The notes: generated from the sequence alone by a model not told the origin. A stretch of DNA of 64,000 nucleotides from Vibrio maritimus (GCA_003263775.1 JYJJ01000034.1:1-64000), one strand, 5' to 3'. Shown: positions 39,615 through 50,665, numbered from the stretch's first letter. Program-made: numbers and translations.

Positions 39615-39639
39615 ATCAATATCATTTTCATAATCAATA
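39615..39639 (-). promoter_or_regulatory. Candidate Fur box of the siderophore importer
   Basis: The - strand reads TTGATTATGAAAATGATATT, close to the repeated GATAAT/ATGATA pattern of Fur sites, and lies about 70 bases before the binding-protein start. A second GATAATGA occurs near 39590. Iron repression of the importer is expected from the family and supported by this site. Confidence 0.55.
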
Positions 39640-39818
39640 CTAATTTTATTGTCCTAGCTCAATTTTCCGTCCTTACATCAACAACGATTGCCTGCTAACT
39701 CTTATGAGCCACCACGCAGATCTCTCCAATTATCCGTCAAATCACCGCTATTGTTTTTACTCCTGGGCGTTTTGTCATACTATGTCGAAAATCATCGACT
39801 TATAGACAGCGCGACACT

Positions 39819-40532
39819 ATGACCACCAAAGCGAAATATTCCGATATCTACCAATCGATCAAGCAGCGCATTTTGAGTGGGCAATATTCCACAACACAAA
39901 AACTGCCTGGTGGTAGTGAGCTGGCCGAAGAGTTCGGCTGTAGTGAACTGACGATCAAAAAAGCGCTGGATATACTGGTCACAGAAGGTTTGGTGGTTCG
40001 AAAGCGAGGCTCAGGGTCGTTTGTTAAAAGACCTTTGGGGAATGCAAGCTACGCACACTTACATGGCACTAAAGCTAATGTCCTCGCCAACGGTCAGTCC
40101 GTTGAGACTAAAGTACTCGAATTTCAGGTAGTACCGGCCGATGAGCATGTTGCCAAGCGCCTTAACTGTGATGTAGAAGACATGCTCTATAACACCACCC
40201 GACTGCGCATCATCGATGGCGTCCCGTCTTCGTTGGAAGAAACCTATATGCCGATCAGTATCATTTTGGGTCTAAAGCGTGAGCATGCAGAGGACTCCAT
40301 CTATAGCTTCATCACCAATAAGCTTGGCCTAAAGATACACAGCTCAACGATGGAAATTACCGTGGTCAAAGCGAGTCAGTTTTACGCAAAAGAGTTTGGT
40401 ATTTCTGAGGGTGAGCCTCTCGTCAACGTTGAGCAGGTTGTGTACTTAGATGACGGCGAGATTTTTGAGTATTCGAATGTGAAACATCGCTGGGAGAGCT
40501 ATAAGTTCGCCACAAACTTCTTTAAAGTTTAA
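39819..40532 (+). CDS. GntR-family regulator with UTRA domain (HutC/FarR type)
   Basis: This 237-residue protein has an N-terminal GntR winged helix (YQSIKQRILSGQY...LPGGSELAEEFGCSELTIKKALDILVTEGLVVRKRGSGSFV) and a UTRA ligand domain (from about residue 90) with the typical ETYMPISI segment. The ligand, probably a sugar or amino acid derivative, is unknown. It is divergent from the siderophore importer. Confidence 0.9.
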   Translation: MTTKAKYSDIYQSIKQRILSGQYSTTQKLPGGSELAEEFGCSELTIKKALDILVTEGLVVRKRGSGSFVKRPLGNASYAHLHGTKANVLANGQSVETKVLEFQVVPADEHVAKRLNCDVEDMLYNTTRLRIIDGVPSSLEETYMPISIILGLKREHAEDSIYSFITNKLGLKIHSSTMEITVVKASQFYAKEFGISEGEPLVNVEQVVYLDDGEIFEYSNVKHRWESYKFATNFFKV

Positions 40533-40566
40533 TAACTTAAAGCCTGTTATACGTATTCCTTTCAAT

Positions 40567-40592
40567 CACTCGCCACTACTCAGCGGCGAGTG
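40567..40592. terminator. Hairpin between GntR and ferredoxin genes
   Basis: CACTCGCC and its complement around a ten-base loop, directly next to the ferredoxin stop codon. There is no T run; a shared weak terminator is possible. Confidence 0.45.
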
Positions 40593-40952
40593 CTATTCAA
40601 TGTGAGGGCTATTCAGTGGCAAGAACAATGAACACTGACAAGCTTGGGTGTTTCCCAACCTCACATTTTGTTTAAAATCCCTGATTGAGTCTTTTCGAAT
40701 CTGTTTAAGATCCTCCCTCTCTACAATAACCTCTGAGTTGGGTTTAGGTTTAGAGCTGCACGCGTAAGTCTGAGCGCCATCCACTTCAACTAAGCACGCC
40801 TTGCAGCAGCCATGCTTGCGCTTGTTTTTCAAACAAGGGGCTGGAATGCGGATCCCGACACGACTCGCCAATTCAACCAAATTGGTTTCATTCGCTTGAA
40901 TAACGGTGGTTTGACCATCGATAGACATTATGGAAGGTTTGAGTGTAAACAT
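40593..40952 (-). CDS. [2Fe-2S] ferredoxin-like protein
   Basis: This 119-residue protein has the plant-type ferredoxin pattern: CLKNKRKHGCCKACLVEVDG and a later cysteine in TYACSSKP, giving four ligands with an extra cysteine beside one of them. The C-terminus has two more cysteines (ACQCS). Similar domains are the small electron-transfer units of molybdenum and sarcosine oxidases, or stand alone. It lies downstream of the lsr operon on the same strand but is separated by a terminator, so a link to AI-2 metabolism is not shown. The last 15 residues are uncertain. Confidence 0.75.
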   Translation of the reverse strand: MFTLKPSIMSIDGQTTVIQANETNLVELASRVGIRIPAPCLKNKRKHGCCKACLVEVDGAQTYACSSKPKPNSEVIVEREDLKQIRKDSIRDFKQNVRLGNTQACQCSLFLPLNSPHIE

Positions 40953-40988
40953 CTGTCTCGTCTTCTTAATCGATAACTACCCATAAGA

Positions 40989-41031
40989 CGAAAAAACACC
41001 CAAAAAGACGACGCTTTTTTGGTGTTTTTCG
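40989..41031 (-). terminator. Terminator of the lsr operon
   Basis: A long A/T-rich stem: on the - strand CGAAAAACACCAAAAAAGCG pairs with CTTTTTGGGTGTTTTTTCG across a short loop and ends in T-rich sequence. Confidence 0.75.
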
Positions 41032-41076
41032 TTTTTAATGACATCCAATCCTAGAATAGGATTAACTATCAGTCAG

Positions 41077-41790
41077 TTAGCAATACATATAATTGCGCCA
41101 TAACAGCAAATTATCGCTTAACGAGTTGCCGCTAAACAATGCACTCCCAGACACAACCACTTGCACACCTTCAGCTACCGATGCTCTTGCCAGCTCGAGC
41201 GACATTGAACCATCAATACTCACCAATGGATCAAAGCCCGTCTCTTCTAATAGCGCATTCAATTCATGTAACCGCTGGATAAATGCGTCATTCTCAAGCT
41301 TCACGCCACTGCGCGGGTCTAATGTGAGCAGTTGAATCATCTCCACATGAGGCAACAAATCACTGAGCACTCCCAAGCAAGTGTCAGGGCATAGGCTGAT
41401 CCCACGAATAAGTGGAAACTGCTCCCCTTGGTAACTCACTTTGGCAGGCTCAAGAGCGACCAATGCCTCCGCTGCATTGCTCAAACCTTCATACTGCAAC
41501 GTCACCACATGTGCGCCCTGCTTAACCAACTCTTCAGCATGCTGAATCGGTGACTGCGTCATTACATGGGCATCAATGATAAAGCCTTCAGGTAAAGCAG
41601 ATACTGACCATGGCCCCAGCGTCAACTTAGGTACGAACTGTCCATCCATGACATCAAGATGTAACCATTCTGTATCAGGCCCTAGCGGAGCTAGCGAAGC
41701 CGTGAGGTTTCGCCAATCCGCCGCTGTTACGCCAACACTTAAACAGCGCTTGCTTTTAGGAAGCACCCAGTTTCTATCACTCATGTTCAC
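41077..41790 (-). CDS. lsrE: LsrE, ribulose-phosphate 3-epimerase-like protein of the lsr operon
   Basis: This 237-residue TIM-barrel protein is of the ribulose-5-phosphate epimerase family: WLHLDVMDGQFVPKLTLG is the first metal-site motif and VSIDGSMS holds the C-terminal aspartate. The usual histidine of the first strand pair appears to be replaced in part (IIDAHVMT is kept), so activity is plausible. Salmonella carries an epimerase homologue, lsrE, at the end of its lsr operon. It starts two bases after lsrG. Its step in AI-2 breakdown is not settled. Confidence 0.85.
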   Translation of the reverse strand: MNMSDRNWVLPKSKRCLSVGVTAADWRNLTASLAPLGPDTEWLHLDVMDGQFVPKLTLGPWSVSALPEGFIIDAHVMTQSPIQHAEELVKQGAHVVTLQYEGLSNAAEALVALEPAKVSYQGEQFPLIRGISLCPDTCLGVLSDLLPHVEMIQLLTLDPRSGVKLENDAFIQRLHELNALLEETGFDPLVSIDGSMSLELARASVAEGVQVVVSGSALFSGNSLSDNLLLWRNYMYC

Positions 41791-41792
41791 CT

Positions 41793-42089
41793 CTAGCTAT
41801 CAAGCATCAGGCCATGATAGAGACGCTTTGTTCTTGCCCCTGTCATGATAGGCTTAAGATCTTCGACACACTGTAAATAGTGAGGGGTTTGCTTGTGAGC
41901 GAGCATCGCCGCCTCATCTCGATACGCTTCATAAATCATGAAACGAGTGGGCTCTTCTTCATCTTGAAGGACATCAAATCTTAGGTTGCCCTCTTCCGCG
42001 ATAGAGCCAAGGTGATTAGGCAAGAAAACCTCTTTGAAGCGCTCAACCATGTCAGGCTTTACGTTAATTTCAACCATGGTGACGTGCAT
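41793..42089 (-). CDS. lsrG: LsrG, phospho-AI-2 isomerase
   Basis: This 98-residue ABM-fold protein closely follows E. coli LsrG ([10 protein letters not shown]..., [41 protein letters not shown]). It isomerises phosphorylated DPD, which ends its action as LsrR inducer. It overlaps or abuts the repaired end of lsrF and precedes lsrE by two bases. Intact. Confidence 0.95.
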   Translation of the reverse strand: MHVTMVEINVKPDMVERFKEVFLPNHLGSIAEEGNLRFDVLQDEEEPTRFMIYEAYRDEAAMLAHKQTPHYLQCVEDLKPIMTGARTKRLYHGLMLDS

Positions 42090-42098
42090 AGTGAACTC

Positions 42099-42976
42099 CT
42101 AGCTGTTTTTTAGTGACAAGAACAGCTCATGGGCATGCTGAGCCGACATATTGTTATGGACCACTTCACGAACCGCCTTAATCATGCTACCGGGTCTTCA
42201 GATTGGAAAATATTGCGTCCCATATCCACACCCGCAGCGCCTTGGTCAATCGCGCGATAACACATATCCAAAGCTTCTAACTCTGGAAGTTTCTTACCAC
42301 CAGCAATCACGATAGGTACAGGGCAGCCCGCCGCTACTTTCTCAAACCCTTTTTCGACAAAGTAGGTTTTAACAAAGTGCGAACCGATTTCAGCGGCAAT
42401 ACGAGTTGCTAAAGTGAAATAACGTTGGTCTCTGGCCATCTCTTTACCAACACCCGTCACGGCCATCGTTGGAATGCCATAGCGAGTACCGTCGTCAATT
42501 AACTTAATAATGTTGTTGATTGACTGATGCTCAAATTTAGAGCCAATATAGACTTGCGCCGCCATTGCAGACACATTCAGACGTATCACGTCTTCAATCC
42601 CAACCGCGATGGCTTCATTTTCAAGTTCAGTTAGAATCGAGTTGGCACCCGAGCAACGCAGTACAACAGGTTTGTTGGTGTTCGCTGGCACCATAGAGCG
42701 CACTGCACCACGGGTCGCCATCAACACATCGGTGTGCTCAAACAAAGGTTTAATATTGAGATCAATGCGCTCAAGCCCTGTCGTCGCTCCTTGGAAGTAC
42801 CCATGGTCAAACGCCAACATCACCGTTTTACCTGTCTTAGGATTAAATACCTGAGACAAACGCGACTGCATACCCCAATCCAGCGCACCACACCCTTTAA
42901 TATCGAACGTTGGGTTTACCTGAGGTTTGTCTAACCCAAAATCTTTACCATCTTTGATATCGTCTAAATCAGCCAT
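42099..42976 (-). pseudogene. lsrF: LsrF, AI-2 phosphate thiolase; frameshift near the C-terminus
   Basis: The start [13 protein letters not shown] and the aldolase-like body ([38 protein letters not shown]) match E. coli LsrF, which transfers the acetyl group of the phospho-AI-2 product to CoA. The frame ends early at EDPVA. Adding one A at GCATGA near 42185 (GCAATG expected) extends it by 28 residues ([12 protein letters not shown]...) to 42099, matching the E. coli length of 291. The catalytic lysine region is before the break. Confidence 0.93.
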
Positions 42977-43036
42977 TTCTCTTACTCCAAGTTTTAGAGG
43001 TGAGAGCCAGCAACAGAGCTGGCTCTGTTACTCATA

Positions 43037-44053
43037 TCAGAAATCAAAATTATCGATGTTGTCTTTGGTGAATACGGTACGCTCCGGCATCACCACAATG
43101 CCGTTGCCATCCGCTTCATAGTCATATTTTTGAACCGCGTTTTGCGATACTTTTACTGGTCCTACATTTGGAATATCTAAGGTATCGCCAACGTTCATGT
43201 CACCACTCTTCAATAGGTGATTCGCTACGTGAACGGAGATCTTGCCTTGATTAACCACATCCCAAAGGCCAAATTGCTCCACCGTGCCACGTTTCACATA
43301 AGGACGCATAACGTTCGGGGTACTAAAGCCAACAATTGCAACATCCTCAACTTTTAGGTTTTCAGCCGCTTGAGCAGCCGCAGGAAGCGCGTTGGCATCT
43401 GGCGCTATGATCGCGTCTAGCTCAGGATAGGCTTTTAAGAATGTTCTCTGCGGTTTGCAAGGACTTAGTCGCATCGTTATAGCCAAACTGTGTTGTCACC
43501 ACTTCCCAGCCAGGGTATTCCTTAGCGATTTTGTCTTTCGCTGCGGCAACCCATTGGTTTTGGTCAGTTACAGTCGGACTCGAGTAAAAGAATGCCACTT
43601 GCGCTTTTTTCTCAGGGATCTGGTCTGCTGCCATATCCACCAGCATGCTGCCCAATTGATCAGGAGTGCCCTGGCTGATGTAGATACTGCGACATTCTGG
43701 TTTGGTATCAGAGTCCCAAGTCAGTACTTTCACGCCACGCTGCATCGCACGCTTGAGCGACGGGCAAAGACCATCTGGCGATACCGCAGACACCACGATG
43801 CGTCATAGCCACGGTTCACAAAGTTATTGATAAGCTGAACTTGGTTCGGAACACTAGGCTCTGTTGGACCGTCATAGGTCACATCAACACCCAGCTCCTT
43901 ACCCGCATCCACAGCGCCCTGACCGCCGCTGGTAAAGAAGCCAACGCCTGTCAGTTTAGGAATAAAGGCAATCTTTTCAGTAGCCTGTGCTACCGACGTC
44001 ATTGCGATACCCATAGAAATTGCTAACGCTAATGTTTTCATTGACTTATTCAT
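43037..44053 (-). pseudogene. lsrB: LsrB, periplasmic AI-2-binding protein, two frameshifts
   Basis: Three pieces match E. coli LsrB along its length: signal peptide then [39 protein letters not shown] to [32 protein letters not shown] to FDF. The AI-2 ligand residues known for LsrB (K, D, D, P, A in these blocks) are kept as far as can be read. Breaks lie near 43799 (GCATCG, one A missing) and near 43434 (one A too many in CTTAAAAG). The ATG at 44053 follows GGAGG. Confidence 0.95.
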
Positions 44054-44092
44054 ACATCCTCCGAGGGATTTCCGTTTCAATGTAGGGGGTTG

Positions 44093-45109
44093 TTATTGGT
44101 TTGCTGCTTTATTCGCGGGATAGGATGAAATCATCCTATTCCACTTATCTTTAAGAACATCTCGATGGCTCACTATCGAACGTACGACAACCACAACAAT
44201 CAATAGCCCACCAGAAAGCGCACTTGAGATTTGATTTGGCACGCCGACCATTTGCAGACCTTGCTGCATATAACCGACTAACAGAGCGGCTAACGCCGTG
44301 CCAAGAATTGAGCCCGCACCGCCGTAGATATTGGCACCGCCAAGCACCACAGCCGTGATAGCAGGCATCAAGAATGAAATACCTAAATCTGAACGTGCGG
44401 AGCCGAAGTAAGACACCAGCAAGATGCCAGAGATAGCTGCGCACACGCCCACCATGCTGTAGGCGAAACATAAAGTTGAAGCCACTGGAATACCGCTATA
44501 CTTCGCAACTCGCGCGTTTTGGCCGATAAGGAACAGGTTGCGGCCAATTTTCGACTTATGTAGCACCATAGCCAGTAGCACGATAGCCACGATAAATAGG
44601 AACAATGGGAACGGCAGTCCTAACACCATACCGTTGGCGATATCAGTAAATGAGCTAGGGAAGCCACCAATACCCTCGTAACCTGTCGCACCCGACATGC
44701 CGGATAGCAACAGTGCACTACCGCCGTAGAGGTACATGGTGCCTAAGGTAATCACTAAGGGGTTCACACCGGTGTACAAAATCAATAACGCATTGATCAG
44801 TCCACATAGCGCACCGATGGCCAGTGTCAGCACCATACAAAGTTCAATCGGCAGACCAAGCTTAAATAGCACGCCCATGGCAATCGCACTTAGGCCAATG
44901 GTTGAACCCAGTGAGATATCCATACCGCCGCTAACAATCACTAAGGTCAATGGCAATGCGACGATGCCGATGTAAATAAAGTCACTGGTACTGTAGAGCA
45001 GAACATTCATGCTCAACATGCTTGGGTTGATCGCGCCAAACACCAGTATTTCCATCACGATAAGTGCCGCAAGCGCACCTTCCCAACTAGCGAGTCGACC
45101 CATTTTCAT
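44093..45109 (-). CDS. lsrD: LsrD, AI-2 importer permease
   Basis: This 338-residue BPD_transp_2-type permease has about nine membrane segments. It follows E. coli LsrD ([39 protein letters not shown]). Its ATG overlaps the lsrC stop as ATGA, so translation is coupled. Intact. Confidence 0.95.
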   Translation of the reverse strand: MKMGRLASWEGALAALIVMEILVFGAINPSMLSMNVLLYSTSDFIYIGIVALPLTLVIVSGGMDISLGSTIGLSAIAMGVLFKLGLPIELCMVLTLAIGALCGLINALLILYTGVNPLVITLGTMYLYGGSALLLSGMSGATGYEGIGGFPSSFTDIANGMVLGLPFPLFLFIVAIVLLAMVLHKSKIGRNLFLIGQNARVAKYSGIPVASTLCFAYSMVGVCAAISGILLVSYFGSARSDLGISFLMPAITAVVLGGANIYGGAGSILGTALAALLVGYMQQGLQMVGVPNQISSALSGGLLIVVVVVRSIVSHRDVLKDKWNRMISSYPANKAANQ

Positions 45110-46159
45110 AATGTTTGCTCCCTTTTGCTCTCGTTAACAACAGAGATAGACTTGTTGGACTTGCCGTTCTTACTTGGCTCAGGTTCAACTTTAAATCTGG
45201 CGTAGCGCTGCGCCTTAATCGCTTTCTCAATAGAGACACGCAATCTACCGTCGAAGACAACACAGACAGAAGCACCAAGCCTGCGATAAAGTCATTCCAC
45301 CAAGCAGGCAATCTCATCAGTACTAAAACGCTATCGATTTGAGTGAGGAAGAAAGCACCAAGAATCGCACCGACAACTGTTCCAACGCCGCCAAGTAAGC
45401 TGACGCCACCCAGCACGCAAGCGCGATCGCTTTCATTTCAAGACCATTACCTGTGGTGTTAGGTACAAAACCGATTTGTGAGGTGAAGACGATGCCAGCC
45501 ATCGCCGCCATCGTGCCATTTAAGGTGAACGCGATGATTCGAGTCGCATCCACATTCACACCTAGCTGACGTGCGCCCTGAAGGTTGTCACCCACTGCGT
45601 AGAAATTGCGCCCAAACTGAGTGCGGGATAGCAAATAGGCGAACCCTGCGGTGATCAAAAGAATGATCCAACCAAAGTAAGAGATACCTAGGAAACTTGA
45701 AGAAGATAGCGCTTTAATGGAATTAGGCAGCCCTTCAATCCATTTACCGCCAGTCCAAAGCAGCATTAATCCGCGGAACAGACCTAAGGTACCCAGCGTG
45801 GCAACGATAGCTGGGATCTTACCAATGGCAACCAAAACGCCGTTCAAAAACCCGCAAGCCGCCCCCACGCAAAGCGCCATCACCGCGGCAATAGGTAGAG
45901 GGAATCCTGCATTCAAAGCGGTCGCGACCGCAACAGCAGATAGACCCATGGTCGAACCGACCGACACATCAATATTGCGAGTCAGCATAACCATAGAAGC
46001 ACCTATCGCTAGCAATATCAGGACTTGCGCACTTGAGAACACCATAGTGAGCGTTTGGATATGGAAGTAATTACTATCGGCAAGGCTGATAGCGATAAAC
46101 AACAGCAAGATAGCAATGAGAACTGTGGACTCTCGATTATTCTTAATAAAATTAAGCAT
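45106..46159 (-). pseudogene. lsrC: LsrC, AI-2 importer permease, two frameshifts
   Basis: The start [16 protein letters not shown] and the core ([46 protein letters not shown]) match LsrC. One missing G near 45423 breaks [14 protein letters not shown]; a second missing G near 45258 breaks [17 protein letters not shown]. With both repaired the protein runs to the stop at 45106 that overlaps lsrD. The start at 46159 overlaps the lsrA end by eight bases. Both halves of the transport domain are conserved. Confidence 0.93.
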
Positions 46160-47690
46160 GAGGTGCCTCCTTATCTGTTCCAAAGGCAATCTTCATAATG
46201 TTGTCGACCGTGATTTGGTCCCCGCACAACTGCCCGCTTTGCTCACCGTGATGCAAAACAAACACAGAGTCAGAAAGCAGCTCGACTTCATCGAGATCCG
46301 AAGAGATAACCACGACAGCCACGTTTTTGGCGGCAATAAATCGAATGATTTCATAGATGTCGTAGCGCGCGGATACGTCGACGCCACGAGTCGGCTCATC
46401 GATGATGAGCAGTTTGGGATCTGCTTCTAAGCATTTGGCAATCAGTACTTTTTGCTGATTTCCCCCAGACAAAGTGCGAGCAGGTTGATCGTCAGCAGTG
46501 GTGCGAATTGACATCGCATCGATATAGCTCTCTAGTCTTCCTTTCTCAGTTGGGCTTTGTAGCCAGAGCCCAAATCGGTTGTGAACCATGGAACGAATAT
46601 TCCAGCTCAGAGGAGCATCAAGGAACAGACCAGAAGCTTGCCTATCTTCTGGGAGGTAAACCATGCCGAGCTGTAGTCGATCTGAAAACGACATGGAGGA
46701 AATATCTTGGCCAGCGAAGTGCACGCTGCCTGCGTAGGGTGCTCTTACACCACATAAGGTCTCCGCAAGCTCAGTGCGTCCAGCGCCGACAACGCCAGCC
46801 AGCCCCAATATTTGACCAGCTTTTACTTGCAGTGAAATATCTTTGAAGCCTTCTCCAGTGAGATTACTCACCGAAAGCACGACATCGTCTTTATTGAACG
46901 TGGTCGACAACTTAAAGTCATACTGCGTTTCTGTCTCACGCTTGCTCTTGTCAATTTTGCATTGTGGAGCAATCGCGCCAATCACTTGGTCTGGACTCAC
47001 CGCATCAATGGCTTCGCACAAGGCAATACAACCATCACGCATCACCGTAACCACATCGGATATTTCAAAGATTTCCGGTATTTTGTGAGAGATAAACACC
47101 AGCCCAACACCGGCTGCTTTTAAGTCACGCATTTGTTCAAAAAGATGCTGTGTTTCTTTAGGAGTCAGAGAAGCGGTTGGTTCATCCAAAATCAGGATTT
47201 TTGAATCACGGATAAGACCGCGCATGATCTCCACAATCTGCTGGTCTGCGACTTCAAGCGTGTTAGCGTCAGCATCTAGGTTCAATGTGCAGTTAAGTGC
47301 TTCTAGGGTCTGTTGCAGTTTCTCTTCCATTGCCTCTGTTTTTGGCAATTGGAACAAGATGTTTTCTCGGACGGAAAGATTAGGAAACAGCAATGGCTCT
47401 TGCGGTACCAGATAGACACCCAGTTTATGCGCCATCGTAGGCGTAAATTGCGAAATCGCCTCGCCACGAATCACAATATCACCACCATCTGGCTGAAGCA
47501 GACCCGCAATGATCTTCATTAATGTGGATTTACCTGCCCCATTGCCGCCAAGCAGAGCGTGAATTTGCCCTTCCAATAATAGAAAGTCGATATCTTTAAG
47601 CACTTCTACTCCTGAGAACTGCTTTGATACCCCTTGTACACGAACCAGCTCGCGAGCTGATTGAAGTGTGGTACTGCTAGAAACATCCAT
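46152..47690 (-). CDS. lsrA: LsrA, AI-2 importer ATPase
   Basis: This ATPase of about 512 residues has two ABC domains. The first has [11 protein letters not shown] and [10 protein letters not shown]; the second keeps [13 protein letters not shown] and [12 protein letters not shown], with GAGRTEL in its P-loop region as usual for sugar-type ATPases. It follows E. coli LsrA closely. The ATG at 47690 with GGAGG before it is preferred over 47741. It is the first gene of lsrACDBFGE. Confidence 0.95.
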   Translation of the reverse strand: MDVSSSTTLQSARELVRVQGVSKQFSGVEVLKDIDFLLLEGQIHALLGGNGAGKSTLMKIIAGLLQPDGGDIVIRGEAISQFTPTMAHKLGVYLVPQEPLLFPNLSVRENILFQLPKTEAMEEKLQQTLEALNCTLNLDADANTLEVADQQIVEIMRGLIRDSKILILDEPTASLTPKETQHLFEQMRDLKAAGVGLVFISHKIPEIFEISDVVTVMRDGCIALCEAIDAVSPDQVIGAIAPQCKIDKSKRETETQYDFKLSTTFNKDDVVLSVSNLTGEGFKDISLQVKAGQILGLAGVVGAGRTELAETLCGVRAPYAGSVHFAGQDISSMSFSDRLQLGMVYLPEDRQASGLFLDAPLSWNIRSMVHNRFGLWLQSPTEKGRLESYIDAMSIRTTADDQPARTLSGGNQQKVLIAKCLEADPKLLIIDEPTRGVDVSARYDIYEIIRFIAAKNVAVVVISSDLDEVELLSDSVFVLHHGEQSGQLCGDQITVDNIMKIAFGTDKEAPHA

Positions 47691-48026
47691 TTTGCCTCCA
47701 AACACTACATCAAATTGAACAAATGTTTTTGAATTTTTCAATTGTTCAAAATGATAGATCTGAAACTAGGTTAAAACTTGAGCACAGGTCACAAACTATC
47801 AATCGTACTGTAAATAAGTGCAAAACCTCGCAATGATCACACTTATTCCTTGATATATCGTTAATTATATATTTCAGACAGGCCAAAAATGGATTAACAT
47901 TCGAACAATCAATCTCTCATATATGACAATTACGCTTCATTTATGACGAAAAAAATTTATAATTTCCGAATGATATATTTGAACATTTGATTTTTATAAA
48001 TTGTGATTTTCAAGATGGAGAGATCG
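47691..48026. promoter_or_regulatory. Divergent lsrA/lsrR control region
   Basis: This 336-base A/T-rich region holds both lsr promoters. An inverted repeat at 47715-47749 (TTGAACAA ... TTGTTCAA) lies just before lsrA, and a further TTTGAACATTTGA lies at 47978-47990 before lsrR; TCGAACAATC near 47902 is a third related half-site. The shared TTGAACA element fits a SorC-type repressor such as LsrR. A half CRP-like TGATCACA lies near 47834. Binding is inferred, not shown. Confidence 0.5.
47715..47749. promoter_or_regulatory. Candidate LsrR operator at lsrA
   Basis: TTGAACAA at 47715-47722 and its exact complement at 47742-47749, centred about 42 bases before the lsrA start codon. Confidence 0.5.
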
Positions 48027-48979
48027 ATGCTGGAGCCGACAGATATGATGACCGAAGAAGAGCTAGTCGCGAGAATCGCTTGGTTTTACTACAACGACAA
48101 CCTAACTCAGACCGAGATAGGCAACTTATTGGGACTACCAAGCTAAAAGTCTCGCGACTACTAGAAAAAGGGCGTCAACAAGGGCTGATCCACGTCAGGA
48201 TCCACTCTCGTTTTGAGGGGTGTATGGATCTTGAACACCGTTTAAAGACGCATTTCAACCTGAAAGACATTCGCGTGATACCCGATGCTGACCCAATGGG
48301 GACAGATATTAATCACCGAGTCAGTGTTGGAGCGGCAAGTATGGTGGTTAGCCATGTTGGACCAGAGGATTTACTGGCGATTGGTTTCGGCGAAACCATC
48401 ATGGCCACATTAAAAAATTTGGGAAGCTTTATTCAAACCAAACAAGTGCCGGTCGTGTCATTGGCTGGAGGTGTGGGCACCTATATGAAGGGCATCTCAC
48501 ACCTTGATGCAAGCTGCGACGTCAACCTAGTTCCTGCACCGTTGCGGGTGTCATCGAAAGCGGTAGCTGACGTGCTTTACAAAGAAGACAGCGTCAGTGA
48601 TGTGCTCATGGCATCCAGCTCAGCGGACATAGCGGTAATTTCCATCGGCTCGGTCGCTCAGGTTGAAAAAGCAACCATGCATCAAACGGGTTACATCTCG
48701 CTTGGAGAACAAAAAGTACTTCAACGAAAAGGCGCTCAAGGCGACATTTTGGGTTACTTCTTCGATGAGCAAGGCAATGTCCTTGAAGATATCAAGCTGC
48801 ACGAAGAGTTGATCTCTATTCGTCCAGAAAAACTCAGGGACATTCCAATGGTAATTGGTGTTGCAGGTGGCACGGTGAAAGCCGAGGCCATATTGGCGGC
48901 ATTGAAGGGGCAGTATATCAATGCATTGGTAACCAACGAAGCAACAGCAACAAAGATTCTTGAACTCATTCCAAACTGA
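48027..48979 (+). pseudogene. lsrR: LsrR, SorC-family repressor of lsr, one frameshift
   Basis: From the ATG at 48027 the N-terminus ([29 protein letters not shown]) matches the LsrR helix-turn-helix. The frame breaks near 48143 (AGCTAAA, one C or G missing) and continues as [20 protein letters not shown] to the end. The rest is the SorC ligand domain that binds phospho-AI-2 (GFGETIMATL, SLAGGVGTYMKG, QGDILGYFFDEQG, GVAGGTVKAEAI). The repaired length is about 318, as in E. coli (317). It is the first gene of lsrRK-cupin. Confidence 0.93.
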
Positions 48980-49067
48980 TCGCTAGCATACCCGTGTGAA
49001 GCGCGGCATAGCATCTGGCTGGGGGAGTTTGCTTAACACTATTTGAGTAAATAAGAATGAGGATGCT

Positions 49068-50650
49068 ATGCAAGAGTACAGGCGCGACCATCAATATTTG
49101 ATGGCTATAGATGCAGGCACAGGTTCAGTACGTGCCGTTATATTTAACACCCTAGGTGAGCAAATCGCCGTTGGTCAAAGGGAGTGGACACATCGCCCCG
49201 TTGTTGGTGCCGAAGGTCAATGGACTTCGATCTTACCAACAACTGGGATTTAGTCTGCCAGTGCACCCGCCAGGCCATTGAAGAAGCGAATATCCCAGCT
49301 GACGCTATCGTCGGTGTATCGAGCTGCTCTATGCGAGAAGGGATCGCGGTTTACGATAGCAAACAAATCCCTCTTTGGGCCTGCGCTAATGTCGATGCTC
49401 GCGCCGGCAAACAAGTCGCCGAACTCAAAACACTCGCCAATGGTGAGTTTGAAGAGCTGGTCTACCATCAAACGGGGCAAACTCTCGCCCTTGGGGCTCT
49501 TGCAAGGCTGTTATGGCTAAAGCAGAACCGGCCTGATATTTATCTCAACATCCACTCCATCAGCATGTTAAGTGACTGGGTTGGTTATAAGCTGTGCGAC
49601 AAGATTGCGGTGGATCCTTCCAATGCCGGCACTACAGGAATGCTCAATCTGAAATCTCGCCAATGGCAGCCAGAGATCCTAGAGCAGGCAGGTCTTAACC
49701 CAGACATTCTCTCCCCTGTACTGGAAACAGGCAGCGTGCTAGGTGGCATTACCGAACAAGCGGCCAAAGAAACTGGCTTATGTGCAGGTACACCATTTGT
49801 GATGGGTGGTGGTGACGTCCAGCTTGGCTGCCTAGGCCTTGGCGTTGTGCGTCCAAATCAAACGGCGATTTTGGGCGGTACCTTTTGGCAACAAGTCGTG
49901 AACCTCCCTAAACCCATGACGGATCCCGATATCAATATTCGCATTAACCCTCACGTGATACCAGGTATGGCACAAGCCGAATCCATCAGCTTTTTCACAG
50001 GGCTCACGATGCGCTGGTTTAGAGACGCGTTTTGCAGTGAAGAAAAGTTGGTCGCAAAGCGTCTAGGTAAAGACGTGTATACCTTGCTAGAAGAGATGGC
50101 AAGCCATGTGCCGTGTGGCTCTCACGGTGTGATGCCAATTTTCTCTGATGCGATGCACTTTAAAACTTGGTACCACGCTGCCCCATCGTTTATCAACCTA
50201 TCGATTGATCCAGAGAAATGCAATAAGCCAACCCTATTCCGCTCCTTAGAAGAAAATGCCTCTATCGTCTCAAGCTGCAATCTAGAGCAGGTATTTGATT
50301 TCTCACACGCGAATCCCGACTTTATCGTATTTGCTGGCGGTGCTTCAAAAGGAAAACTGTGGAGCCAAATTTTAGCCGATGTGACGGGACTGGAAGTTCG
50401 TGTACCTGTCGTTAAAGAAGCGACAGCGCTTGGTTGTGCGATTGCCGCCGGTGTTGGCGCGGGCGTGTATCGAGATCTTGCCAGCGCGGGCGAAACCTTA
50501 GTCGAATGGGAAACCAGCTATTACCCAAATCCAGACAACAAACAAACTTACCAAGAACTCAAACAAAAGTGGCTCAGCATATACAAAGAACAACTGCACC
50601 TTGTGGACGATGGGCTCACCACACCACTTTGGAAAGCAACAGGATTGTAG
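49068..50650 (+). pseudogene. lsrK: LsrK, AI-2 kinase (FGGY family), one frameshift
   Basis: The start ([31 protein letters not shown]) gives the first phosphate motif. The frame breaks near 49217 (GGTCAATGG, one T missing) and continues [16 protein letters not shown] to ATGL. Key blocks match E. coli Lsr[61 protein letters not shown]. It phosphorylates AI-2 in the cytoplasm, trapping it and producing the LsrR inducer. The repaired length is about 527. Confidence 0.95.
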
Positions 50651-50665
50651 GGATAGGAGCGAATT

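Noticed and set aside
40593..40952. Ferredoxin-like gene as an lsr operon member
   Set aside because: A strong hairpin terminator at 40989-41031 separates it from lsrE, so co-transcription is not supported.
43037..44053. Programmed frameshifting in lsrB
   Set aside because: The two breaks have no slippery site with a downstream structure and differ in direction; the same type of break occurs in many unrelated genes of the window.
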